Of a stretch of DNA of 23,559 nucleotides, positions 9,188 through 16,032 are shown piece by piece (position 1 is the stretch's first letter; each line of letters starts with the position of its first letter). The notes under the pieces were generated by a model. It was not told the DNA's origin and did no database searches. It was given only the letters and a program-made list of their open reading frames with translations. This DNA comes from Christensenella sp. UBA7584 (GTDB lineage Bacteria; Bacillota; Clostridia; Christensenellales; UBA1242), in NCBI GenBank assembly GCA_002477805.1, contig DLKQ01000019.1, positions 1-23,559 on the forward strand, read 5' to 3'. The translations under genes and the position numbers were made by a program.

Positions 9188-9670
9188 ATGAGTAAAAGAA
9201 AAAGTAAAAACAACGCACTTGATTTAGTGCTAAATCTTGTAACAATTGCTCTTTGCGTTTTTGTCATCATCGGAATTTTTGTTAGTGGAGTCGGATTCGG
9301 CCTAAGTAGCGACCTGGCAGCAAACTATTCAATACTAAACCTGTTCAATATAGATGTTGCAGGATATAATCTTAGCTCTACAGCATCAGTTCTCACAGCA
9401 CTTTTTGGACTATTTGCTGGAATTTGTGCTCTTGTGATTGCAATTTTAGCAGTTCTAAAACTATTTGGTGTAAAACTAAAATATGGAAGAATTTTAACAA
9501 TAATTTTTGGTATACTAGTAGCACTTTTTGCGATTTTAACATTTTTAATGCTTCCTATAGACAAAGGTTTTGACGCTTTGGGCAAAACAATGTTTTTCAG
9601 AGTTGGTATGTGGTTTACCTTTATCCCAGGAATACTTCTTTTACCTGTAACACTTTTTTGCAAAAAATAA
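9188..9670 (+). CDS. Small four-helix integral membrane protein
   Basis: A 160-aa protein with a short Lys/Arg-rich cytoplasmic N-terminus (MSKRKSKNN) and four hydrophobic stretches near residues 13-37, 65-92, 100-120 and 137-157. The positive-inside rule puts both ends in the cytoplasm. No catalytic motif or family signature is recognised. The ATG has a strong CGGAGG site. It is monocistronic, between its own promoter and a clear terminator. Function unknown. Confidence 0.85.
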   Translation: MSKRKSKNNALDLVLNLVTIALCVFVIIGIFVSGVGFGLSSDLAANYSILNLFNIDVAGYNLSSTASVLTALFGLFAGICALVIAILAVLKLFGVKLKYGRILTIIFGILVALFAILTFLMLPIDKGFDALGKTMFFRVGMWFTFIPGILLLPVTLFCKK

Positions 9671-9679
9671 AAATAAAAG

Positions 9680-9701
9680 TCAGCTTGTAGCTGATTTTTT
9701 T
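9680..9701 (+). terminator. Intrinsic terminator
   Basis: TCAGCT-TGT-AGCTGA (9680-9694) followed by seven T residues, ten bases after the stop codon of the membrane-protein gene. Confidence 0.9.
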
Positions 9702-9726
9702 GTTTTCTAAAACTTTAAAAATATTA

Positions 9727-9755
9727 TTGCAAAAATAAAAAGTTTGTTATATAAT
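9727..9755 (+). promoter_or_regulatory. Promoter of the TtcA-like gene, giving a near-leaderless mRNA
   Basis: TTGCAA (9727-9732), 17 bp, perfect TATAAT (9750-9755). Transcription should start near 9762, only a few nt before the ATG at 9765, leaving no room for a Shine-Dalgarno site. Confidence 0.8.
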
Positions 9756-9764
9756 TTTTGTATT

Positions 9765-10487
9765 ATGAAAAATATTCAAGGATTAACAAGAAAAGCTTTA
9801 GAAAAGTGGAATATGATTGATGAGAACGACAAAATTGCTGTTGGTGTTAGTGGTGGTAAAGATAGCCTCACCCTTTTAGAAACACTTACAAAACTTTCAA
9901 ATTATTATCCTAAAAAATTTAGCGTTGTAGCAATTACTATTGATATGTTTGATGGAAAAACTGATTTTTCAAAAGTTAGTGAATTTTGCAAAAGTCTTGG
10001 AGTAGAACATCACATAGTAAACACAAAGCTTTATGAACTTTTATTCGAGGTTAGAAAAGAAAAAAACCCTTGCAGTTTATGTTCAAAAATTCGCAGAGGC
10101 GCACTATGTGCAAAGGCAAACGAACTTGGCTGTAATAAAGTTGCTTTAGGACACCACGCAGATGACCTTGTGGAAACCTTTTTTCTCTCACTTTTTTACG
10201 AAGGTAGACTTTCTACCTTTTCACCAAAAACTTTTCTTACAAAAACAAATGTAACAGTAATTAGACCAATGCTTTTGGTTTGGGAGAAATCAATAATTTC
10301 TCACGCTAAAACATTACCCATTGTTCAAAATGCCTGCCCTGCAGACAAACATACAAACAGAGAGTGGGTAAAAACTCTTTTACACGAACTTGGATTTAAA
10401 TTGCCAAAACTCAGTGGAAATCTACTGAGTGCAATAACATCACCAGAGCGCTATCACCTATTTGATAAATTTAACGAGAGTGAATAA
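9765..10487 (+). CDS. TtcA-like tRNA 2-thiocytidine synthetase (PP-loop ATPase)
   Basis: PP-loop ATP pyrophosphatase of the TtcA/TilS superfamily (COG0037), acting in the cytoplasm. TtcA adenylates tRNA cytidine-32 and inserts sulfur using a [4Fe-4S] cluster. Visible: the PP-loop SGGKDS (29-34), the cysteine pair C103-SL-C106, GHHADDLVETFF (129-140), and a third cysteine, Cys191 (NACPADKHTNRE). This three-cysteine pattern is the TtcA cluster signature and argues against TilS. Length is 240 aa. An upstream TTG (9744) extends the frame, but it lies within the promoter, and ATG 9765 gives the family's usual N-terminus. No Shine-Dalgarno is present. The 3' end overlaps convergent spoIIID by 17 bp. 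Exact substrate is inferred. Confidence 0.88.
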   Translation: MKNIQGLTRKALEKWNMIDENDKIAVGVSGGKDSLTLLETLTKLSNYYPKKFSVVAITIDMFDGKTDFSKVSEFCKSLGVEHHIVNTKLYELLFEVRKEKNPCSLCSKIRRGALCAKANELGCNKVALGHHADDLVETFFLSLFYEGRLSTFSPKTFLTKTNVTVIRPMLLVWEKSIISHAKTLPIVQNACPADKHTNREWVKTLLHELGFKLPKLSGNLLSAITSPERYHLFDKFNESE

Positions 10488-10722
10488 TCTTAAATTTTTC
10501 TCTAGTTGCTTCACCACCCCTAATATGTTTTTCTCGCCCATTTTTGTCCAAAATTGCTTGAACTTTTTTGTAAAGCTTAAAATTTATTCTTTTTAAATTT
10601 TTGTGTAAATAATTGTGCACACTGCTTTTTGAGATGTTAAAATATTTTGCAGTCTTTCTCACTGTACTTTTTTGCAAAACAAAAAACTCAGCAACTTCTA
10701 GACATAACGCTTCAGAAAACAT
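10471..10722 (-). CDS. spoIIID: Stage III sporulation transcriptional regulator SpoIIID
   Basis: An 83-aa DNA-binding protein matching SpoIIID, which in Bacillus and Clostridium acts in the mother cell after engulfment, switching genes between the sigma-E and sigma-K programmes. A helix-turn-helix spans roughly residues 18-42 (TVRKTAKYFNISKSSVHNYL), followed by the family's basic C-terminal signature RGGEATREKFK. The start is supported by AGAGGT 5 nt upstream. It is convergent with the TtcA-like gene, overlapping it by 17 bp. I see no confident sigma-E promoter. Its presence indicates a sporulating organism or one descended from sporulators. Confidence 0.93.
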   Translation of the reverse strand: MFSEALCLEVAEFFVLQKSTVRKTAKYFNISKSSVHNYLHKNLKRINFKLYKKVQAILDKNGREKHIRGGEATREKFKIIHSR

Positions 10723-10874
10723 ACTTACCTCTTTTTGTATAAATATGTCTAAAAAGTGAGCATTATGTTAAAAATTGAAAGTTTTTTAAACAATTAAATA
10801 TTTTAGTTAGGTAACATAAGTATACAATTTTCTCCTTACATAAAACTGTTTACACTTTAAAAAGCATAAAACTA

Positions 10875-10900
10875 TACAAAAATTTAAAATTTTGTAAAGT
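10875..10900. repeat. Left copy of a 26-bp inverted repeat bounding the surface-protein cassette
   Basis: The reverse complement of this copy begins ACTTTACAAAATTT and matches 16541-16566 at 24 of 26 positions. The two copies sit just outside the first and last cassette genes. Each is itself a rough palindrome around AATTTAAAATT, so with small gaps they also align as direct repeats. Possible recombination sites; AT-richness lowers confidence. Confidence 0.5.
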
Positions 10901-10959
10901 CAACTAAATTTATGCACTTTTTCAAAAAAAAATAAAAAAATATGAAAAAAGTAGTAAAA

Positions 10960-11709
10960 TTATGCTTGATCGACACTTTTACACCCTTTGCAAAGGGTGT
11001 AAAAGTCAGTTTCGAGTGTTTTACTACCAGCCCAACCAAGCAACTCAAAACCACCGTCATAACGACAAAAGCCACACCATTTATCAGTTATGTAAACCAC
11101 GTCAACACCATTGTTCCCATATTCAACAGTGCCATTTTCCATTGTTTTTGCAGTAAAACGTGTAGCAACTGCAAACGATACTTCATTTATTGTATTATCA
11201 TTGACTTCAGGCGAACCTTCGTCATATTCAGCGTTCCATTTACGAAAAATGGAAGATATGTCATAATACCTTGTTGTATCACTTAAAACACCAAAATTTC
11301 TAACTTTATACTTATAAAACACACCGATAGAGTTTAGCAAGGTTAGAGAATAGTTTTTGTAACTCAATTTATCGCCAATACCAGTAGAGATATTTATTGA
11401 CGTTGCTTTCAAATCAACGTTAGGCGAACAAGGTTGGTAGACATAAATAAACAACTCTTTATCGTCACTTTCAGCGACTTGAATAACTTTCAATGAATAG
11501 TCGGTTGTATCGACTACATAATCGTCAACACTAAAAGAAGTGTCTTTTCGCAAATCTTCCAATACGTTGGTATAACTCGTTCCGTCAACTCCAATAGACG
11601 CATAACAAACTAAACCATTACTACTTGTAAATAAAACCGAACACAAACAAGTCAAAATCAAAGTAAATACAATAAGCATTTTCTTTACATTTTTTCTCAT
11701 TGCTTTCAC
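10960..11709 (-). CDS. Secreted protein of unknown function (cassette gene I), possibly C-terminally truncated
   Basis: A 249-aa exported protein with a clear signal peptide: basic MRKNVKK, a hydrophobic core LIVFTLILTCLC, and a likely cleavage after VCYA. The mature part is rich in Thr, Ser, Asp and Tyr and looks beta-stranded. It has two tight cysteine pairs near the end (CGFC and CKGC). I recognise no family with confidence. The GTG at 11709 overlaps the TGA of the preceding frame (GTGA), suggesting translational coupling; ATG 11700 is an alternative start. The final residues are encoded by a perfect 32-bp palindrome, so the natural C-terminus may have been replaced. It is last in the cassette. 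Confidence 0.75.
   Translation of the reverse strand: MKAMRKNVKKMLIVFTLILTCLCSVLFTSSNGLVCYASIGVDGTSYTNVLEDLRKDTSFSVDDYVVDTTDYSLKVIQVAESDDKELFIYVYQPCSPNVDLKATSINISTGIGDKLSYKNYSLTLLNSIGVFYKYKVRNFGVLSDTTRYYDISSIFRKWNAEYDEGSPEVNDNTINEVSFAVATRFTAKTMENGTVEYGNNGVDVVYITDKWCGFCRYDGGFELLGWAGSKTLETDFYTLCKGCKSVDQA
10975..11006. repeat. Perfect 32-bp palindrome at the 3' end of cassette gene I
   Basis: The left arm ACTTTTACACCCTTTG is followed directly by its exact reverse complement, with no mismatch and no spacer. It encodes part of the last residues of gene I. It is not followed by an immediate T-run on the minus strand, so it is not a textbook terminator. Candidates are a mobile-element scar, a recombination site or a protein-binding site. 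Confidence 0.9.
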
Positions 11710-11857
11710 TCGCTTATTAAATTAAAATTAACATTTATTACTATGTTATCTCGATTAGAAATAACAAGCCTAAAATATGGCAAATCAGTATCCAAAGAAG
11801 TAGGACAATCAGTCACATTGTCAGTATGATAAAAATCTTGCAAGATAGAACACAAAT
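11706..11857 (-). pseudogene. Out-of-frame C-terminal remainder of cassette gene H
   Basis: Directly after the stop of gene H, the -1 frame is open for 48 codons (LDLCSILQDFYH ... FNLISE) and ends in a TGA overlapping the GTG of gene I. It has no start codon or ribosome-binding site of its own. Adding one base at about 11860 would join it to gene H and give a 185-aa protein. Confidence 0.7.
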
Positions 11858-12262
11858 CTAATCAGCACAAAAAGTAAAGTAGTCGTCATAAGCGTTTATA
11901 ACAAAACTACTTGTTAGTGACAAAATATCCCCATAACTATGCTCAACTCCGTCAACCTTAAAATTAAACGTTGTAGCACTTGAAATATTTGGCACAACCT
12001 TAACGTTATAACTACTTTCACTATTCAAAATAGCGTCTTTTTCGTTTATAATATCAAATCTATATTCCTTATGCAAAACAATATCAAAATTACTTCTATC
12101 AGCCATAATTTCGTCATTACCACATTTTACATAAAACTCTTTATATCCAGTTGTAAGTCCGTCAGTCCTAAAAAAGATAAAACCGACAACAATTACAACA
12201 AGCATTATTATTACCAAACTAGATAACATTGTAGTAAAACCATTTTTTGTCGATTTTTTCAT
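11858..12262 (-). CDS. Membrane-anchored extracytoplasmic protein (cassette gene H), probably frameshifted
   Basis: The frame encodes 134 aa: a short basic N-terminus, a membrane helix near residues 12-31 (LSSLVIIMLVVIVVGFIFF), then an extracytoplasmic, probably beta-sandwich region rich in Asn, Ser and Asp. The architecture matches D, F and G of the same cassette, but the sequence is not obviously homologous. ATG is preceded by TTGGAGTAAAT, the Shine-Dalgarno style used across this cassette. A terminator hairpin separates it from G, so it may rely on read-through or its own promoter. The early TAG looks like a one-base deletion, with the remainder continuing in the -1 frame to 11706. No family recognised. 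Confidence 0.72.
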   Translation of the reverse strand: MKKSTKNGFTTMLSSLVIIMLVVIVVGFIFFRTDGLTTGYKEFYVKCGNDEIMADRSNFDIVLHKEYRFDIINEKDAILNSESSYNVKVVPNISSATTFNFKVDGVEHSYGDILSLTSSFVINAYDDYFTFCAD

Positions 12263-12292
12263 ATTTACTCCAATATTACCTTTTTATTGTAA

Positions 12293-12349
12293 ATTAAAAA
12301 GCCGATAAACTTTTTGTCTATTAAAACAATAGAGTGTTCATTTATCGGC
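12293..12349 (-). terminator. Intrinsic terminator after cassette gene G
   Basis: Minus strand stem GCCGATAAA (12341-12349) / TTTATCGGC (12301-12309), with a nested CTATTG/AATAG hairpin in the loop, followed by TTTTTAATTT. It lies about 40 nt after the stop of G and would separate D-G from H-I. Confidence 0.8.
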
Positions 12350-12388
12350 ATTTTTATTATTGTTTACTTAACACTCATATTGCTATCA

Positions 12389-13197
12389 TTATGCACAAAG
12401 ATAAAGTTCAAAAGTAGCACCAACTTTGTAGCAAAGTTGCAAAGTATTAGCACCAGCATAATCTGACATATCAATTTCAAAATATTTGATACCGTCAGTG
12501 CCTACTTTAACATTTTCAGTAGGAATAGTGACATCAGCAATTCGTGTGCCAGTTGCGTTGTAAATAGAGTAGTTAGTAGAAGAAAAGTCTTCGCCTTTGA
12601 TTAAAACTTTTGAACAACAAGAAACGTCAACACCTTTTGAAGAAGATTGCCAATCGCTTTCACCGTATGTGCCATAGTTTTCAGTCAAACTGCCACTATG
12701 TTCAAACTCGAAAAGGTCAGCCGATACTTTGTTGCCTTGCTCTTTATTTACTTCGATTTTTAATTGTTTAGCATATTTGCTAACTTCATACCACTTAATG
12801 TTAGTGTCGTCGTTTGGAGTGATTACAATACGGCATTTTACAATACCAAAAGTTAAATCTTCTTCAAACTTGCCACTCATTAAATTAGAACTTTTTACAA
12901 ATTTGTCATTTGAGTTATAGAAATAAACTTGATATTTTACAGTGCTAGTAAAATCGGGGACTACTTCAAACCTTGACACTCAAAAGCGTCTTTTGTATAG
13001 ATACTTTCCTTTGTAGAAACATAAGCACCAGTATTACTAAGTCCACCAACAGCAAAAGACGGACTTACAGTTTTAGTTGTCTTGTCTTCGTTCTTAAACA
13101 TTGCAACAAGACCTAGAATAGCACCCAAGATTAAAACACAACCTAAAACAATCAATAGAATATTTCTAGTTTTTGTTTTCAACTTAAATTTCTTCAT
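12389..13197 (-). pseudogene. Membrane-anchored surface protein (cassette gene G), split by a frameshift; paralogue of D
   Basis: Two abutting frames form one broken gene. The first (13197-12961, 78 aa) has a basic start, a membrane helix near 13-33, and ends ...AFECQGLK. The second continues in the -1 frame to 12389 as a beta-rich extracytoplasmic region of about 190 residues. One added G at about 12967 gives ...QGLEVVPD and a 269-aa protein. This aligns with gene D (KDAKTVDGLEIT ... YKVAFYDEDGKFV against KDAFECQGLEVV ... YQVYFYNSNDKFV), so G is D plus an extra C-terminal jelly-roll-like domain. Shine-Dalgarno AGGTGA, 18 nt after F. No slippery heptamer is seen, so mutation or sequencing error is likelier than programmed frameshifting. 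Confidence 0.82.
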
Positions 13198-13215
13198 AGA
13201 TTCACCTATAAAATT

Positions 13216-14541
13216 TTATTTTTTTACGATATAAGTAAAATCAGTAGTGCCTTTGTGAGCAATATTGTTATCACTTATAAAATTACCATTTACGCTAGTA
13301 TCGTGAATACCATACCTAGCCTTAACATTTCCAGTTATAACGATAGTATTGTTTGAAATAGTAGAGTTGCAACTATCTTTTGCACTCGTGCTTTCAATAC
13401 GAATTTCGTCAAAACCACCGTTTGTTTTTTGAGAGTTATTCATTAAATAGTTATTTGAAACAACATTTTCTTTTGAAGAATAAAGATAAATACCAAAACC
13501 ACCATTGTTGGCAACTAAATTATCCTTTATGTAGCACTTATCAACCTTAAAAGATTGAATACCACAATACTCATTTTCAAAAACAAAGTTGTTTATGATA
13601 GAGTTAGCATAAGATAAACCGTTGCCCAAATCGTCGTTTGCAAGCGAAAATGAAACGCCACACTCTTTATTTTCAAAAAAGTAGTTTGATTTTACGGTGT
13701 TATAGTGGCTTCCGTTTGAGCCAACTTCGCCAGGGGAAATAAGCACACCGTGTCTATCATTAGCCTTACCATAACTATTCAATAATTGACAATAATCGCT
13801 TTGTTCAATTTCAAAACCGTGATATTTATTTCCAATAGAATAACATTGATTAACAATGCTATTTTTAGTGTTGTATAAATGTATACCTACACCATTTGTG
13901 TTGTAAACATAAACCTTTTCAACAAAACAGTTAGAACTACCACTTATAAACACTCCATATTGTGTTGTAGTATCGTTATTTTGATTAGCGCGATTACCGT
14001 TGATTGCAAGGTTATAAATTACAACATTTTGCTTGCTTTCGGCTTTCAAAATATTGTTTAAATTTGTTTGATTGTCAATCAATTTCAATATAGAACTATT
14101 ACCATTGCCCAATAGTGCGATATTACTATTCAAATTGATACAATCGTCAACATTAACTAAAAATGTGCCACTAGGAATATAAACCACGCCACCATTTGTA
14201 AGCGAATTTATAGCGTTTTGAATAGCAGTAGTATCGTCAATGTTGTCATTTGGAATAGCACCAAAAGTAGTTATGTCAACGTATGAGTTGCTATGTTTTA
14301 TAATATCAGCAACGTAACTTGTAACATAAACGCTATCATCATTGATTACGTTTGGTGTAAGTTGTTTTTTCAATGTAGAAAAATCAACAACAGTATATTT
14401 GTTTGTTGGTGTTTTGTTATCAGTACCATTGTCCTTTTTTGGAATAAAGGAAGATACAATACCAAAGATTGCGCCAACCAACATTACAAAAACAACAATG
14501 TATAGAAAATACTTAAAACTATTTTTTTTGACTTGTTTCAT
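13216..14541 (-). CDS. Membrane-anchored right-handed beta-helix (pectate-lyase-superfamily) protein, cassette gene F
   Basis: A 441-aa protein with a basic N-terminus, one membrane helix near residues 10-30 (FLYIVVFVMLVGAIFGIVSSF), a ~50-residue linker, then a Pectate_lyase_3-type entry motif (DITTFGAIPNDNIDDTTAIQNA, GGVVYIPSGTFLV). About 300 residues of regular Asn-rich parallel beta-helix rungs follow (N-x-V-x-x-N-x-x-x-N-N). Such folds occur in polysaccharide lyases, epimerases and phage tailspikes; no catalytic set can be assigned, so binding or cleavage of a glycan is only inferred. ATG 14541 has GGAGGG 7 nt upstream, and a promoter lies at 14566-14594. G follows after 18 nt. Confidence 0.88.
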   Translation of the reverse strand: MKQVKKNSFKYFLYIVVFVMLVGAIFGIVSSFIPKKDNGTDNKTPTNKYTVVDFSTLKKQLTPNVINDDSVYVTSYVADIIKHSNSYVDITTFGAIPNDNIDDTTAIQNAINSLTNGGVVYIPSGTFLVNVDDCINLNSNIALLGNGNSSILKLIDNQTNLNNILKAESKQNVVIYNLAINGNRANQNNDTTTQYGVFISGSSNCFVEKVYVYNTNGVGIHLYNTKNSIVNQCYSIGNKYHGFEIEQSDYCQLLNSYGKANDRHGVLISPGEVGSNGSHYNTVKSNYFFENKECGVSFSLANDDLGNGLSYANSIINNFVFENEYCGIQSFKVDKCYIKDNLVANNGGFGIYLYSSKENVVSNNYLMNNSQKTNGGFDEIRIESTSAKDSCNSTISNNTIVITGNVKARYGIHDTSVNGNFISDNNIAHKGTTDFTYIVKK

Positions 14542-14565
14542 AAAATCCCTCCATTTGATAAAGAT

Positions 14566-14594
14566 ATTATACAATAATTATCGAATAAAAGCAA
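14566..14594 (-). promoter_or_regulatory. Promoter candidate for cassette genes F-G
   Basis: Minus strand TTGCTT (14589-14594), 17 bp, TATAAT (14566-14571). The -35 lies within the end of gene E, so F-G could be expressed apart from D-E. Confidence 0.6.
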
Positions 14595-14673
14595 CAACTA
14601 CGCCAATAAAAACAGCAACACCAACACCAATTAGAACATATCTAAAAATTTTGTTTTGAAATAATTTCTTCAT
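14578..14673 (-). CDS. 31-aa single-helix membrane peptide (cassette gene E)
   Basis: A small gene between D and F, starting at ATG 14671-14673 and ending at TAA 14578-14580. The peptide has a basic N-terminus (MKKLFQNKIFR), one glycine/valine-rich helix (YVLIGVGVAVFIGVVVAFI) and a final Arg. It carries no acidic residue. The Shine-Dalgarno AAGGAAG overlaps the stop codon of D, which supports real translation and coupling to D. A small membrane structural subunit, a regulator of its neighbours, or a toxin-like peptide are all possible; none can be chosen from sequence. Confidence 0.7.
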   Translation of the reverse strand: MKKLFQNKIFRYVLIGVGVAVFIGVVVAFIR

Positions 14674-14687
14674 ACACAGCCACTTCC

Positions 14688-15170
14688 TTATTTGTTATAC
14701 ACAATAGTGATTTGACTTGTGTAGTTTCCAATATTCCAAATTGTGATTGTAACGTCTTTTCCGTCAACTTGATTTGGAGTGATTTCAACTCTAAATGTTT
14801 TTGCGGTTGCAGGAATATTTGTGTTATCAAAATCTTCGCTTTGTGCGTCGGTCATTGACACAAATTTACCGTCTTCGTCATAGAACGCAACTTTGTATGT
14901 GATTTGGGCATTTTCGCCAAGTGTGATTTCCAAACCGTCAACAGTTTTTGCGTCTTTCATAGCGATATGTTGTTTACTATCCACATTTTTACCAGTTGTT
15001 GCACTGATAGAAGTGATAGCATAATCACTACGTCCTACATTACGTGTAGTGTGCAAGTTATTCAAACTAACACATACAGATACTAAAATACCAATAATTA
15101 AAACCATAGCAAGTCCAGTAAGTATCCATTTGAACTTGTCACTTTTGAGATGTTTTTTCAAATTACTCAT
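14688..15170 (-). CDS. Membrane-anchored surface protein (cassette gene D), intact paralogue of G
   Basis: A 160-aa protein: basic N-terminus (MSNLKKHLKSDKFK), membrane helix near residues 15-36 (WILTGLAMVLIIGILVSVCVSL), then a ~120-residue extracytoplasmic beta-sandwich-like region rich in Thr, Asp and Val. ATG 15170 is chosen over the longer frame because TAGGAG sits directly upstream at proper spacing. The C-terminal part aligns with gene G. E follows after 14 nt. Many secreted glycan-binding jelly-roll modules have similar composition, but no family is recognised. Confidence 0.85.
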   Translation of the reverse strand: MSNLKKHLKSDKFKWILTGLAMVLIIGILVSVCVSLNNLHTTRNVGRSDYAITSISATTGKNVDSKQHIAMKDAKTVDGLEITLGENAQITYKVAFYDEDGKFVSMTDAQSEDFDNTNIPATAKTFRVEITPNQVDGKDVTITIWNIGNYTSQITIVYNK

Positions 15171-15211
15171 ATTTACTCCTAAATTAAAATATTTTGCCAG
15201 CATTGATTTTC

Positions 15212-15239
15212 AAAAACTACACTTCGCCAGCACAAGTGT
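15212..15239 (-). terminator. Weak intrinsic terminator after cassette gene C
   Basis: Minus strand ACACTT (15234-15239), 9-nt loop, AAGTGT (15219-15224), then AGTTTTTG. It lies between C and D and may separate the soluble genes A-C from the membrane genes D-I. Confidence 0.5.
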
Positions 15240-15256
15240 TGTTTTTAATTAAATAA

Positions 15257-15610
15257 CTATTTTTTCTTATCAAATCTTTTACAATAATTTTTGTAAGCCC
15301 TATCATAAAGTTTGTCGCTATCCTTAAAATTGTAAGTCCTTACAATCTTTGTTGTTCTATCGGGGGAGATAGAAGTATTACGAACAGGAACATATCCACG
15401 TTTAGTATAAGAATAGTCGTTTTTCTCATAGCCACCCATACCACGAAAGAATTTCAAAGTCTTTTCGTCAGTGGCGTATTTGTGCATTTTAGGACTTGAT
15501 AAAAATTTATCTTTACCAGTCAAAACCCATTTACTGCCACGTTTAGTGTATTCATAGCGTGTAGTTTTGATAGTTTTATAATCGTCAAAATCTTTGATTT
15601 TTCTTGCCAT
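15257..15610 (-). CDS. Basic soluble protein of unknown function (cassette gene C)
   Basis: A 117-aa, strongly basic protein (many Lys, Arg and Tyr) without signal peptide or membrane helix. It contains two related segments (TRYEYTKRGSKWV and NDYSYTKRGYVPV), suggesting an internal repeat, and a Lys-rich tail ending RFDKKK. Its charge fits nucleic-acid binding, but no domain is recognised. TAGGAG eight nt upstream overlaps the stop codon of B, so B and C are coupled. Confidence 0.8.
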   Translation of the reverse strand: MARKIKDFDDYKTIKTTRYEYTKRGSKWVLTGKDKFLSSPKMHKYATDEKTLKFFRGMGGYEKNDYSYTKRGYVPVRNTSISPDRTTKIVRTYNFKDSDKLYDRAYKNYCKRFDKKK

Positions 15611-15618
15611 AAAAACTC

Positions 15619-15996
15619 CTATTTCAAAGTATTTTTTAGGGCGTCCATAATGCGTCCAGTAAGCGTCTTGTTATTTTGACTTAACAAGTTTCTTATTTCG
15701 TCAAAAGTTTCAACAGTAAACATACCAAGACTTTCGCCCTTATTATCGACACCAGTTTCAATAAAACAGTGTCCGTCGTATTCACTGATAGAAAGTATTT
15801 TTTCTATCGGCAACATAACCTTAAATTGTCCGTCACGTTCCGTTACTTCAATAAAGTGTCTTGCGTGATTGTTTCCAACGCAAATAGGGAAGTTTAGGAC
15901 TTCTTGCACCGAATATCCTTTACCTAACAATACGTCAAACATTTTCCTTACGTCATTAAATGTCAAATCGGTTACATTTTTGATTTCGTTATCCAT
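15619..15996 (-). CDS. Small soluble protein of unknown function (cassette gene B)
   Basis: A 125-aa, mildly acidic protein with no signal peptide or membrane segment. The N-terminal third looks helical (LTFNDVRKMFDVLLGKGYSVQEVLN), the middle beta-rich (HFIEVTERDGQFKVMLPIEKI), and the end helical. No family recognised. ATG is preceded by TTAGGAG. It is the second gene of the A-B-C group: 36 nt after A, 8 nt before C. Small soluble proteins like this are common in mobile-element operons, but that is only an analogy. Confidence 0.8.
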   Translation of the reverse strand: MDNEIKNVTDLTFNDVRKMFDVLLGKGYSVQEVLNFPICVGNNHARHFIEVTERDGQFKVMLPIEKILSISEYDGHCFIETGVDNKGESLGMFTVETFDEIRNLLSQNNKTLTGRIMDALKNTLK

Positions 15997-16032
15997 AATT
16001 TACTCCTAAAATTTGATTTATTAAAAAACTTC

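Noticed and set aside
10942..11286. 114-aa plus-strand frame across the palindrome
   Set aside because: It exists because the palindrome and gene I read open in several frames; there is no Shine-Dalgarno and no protein-like composition.
12961..12979. Programmed -1 ribosomal frameshift in cassette gene G
   Set aside because: No slippery heptamer (X XXY YYZ) and no following pseudoknot is evident; a one-base deletion restores homology to gene D directly.
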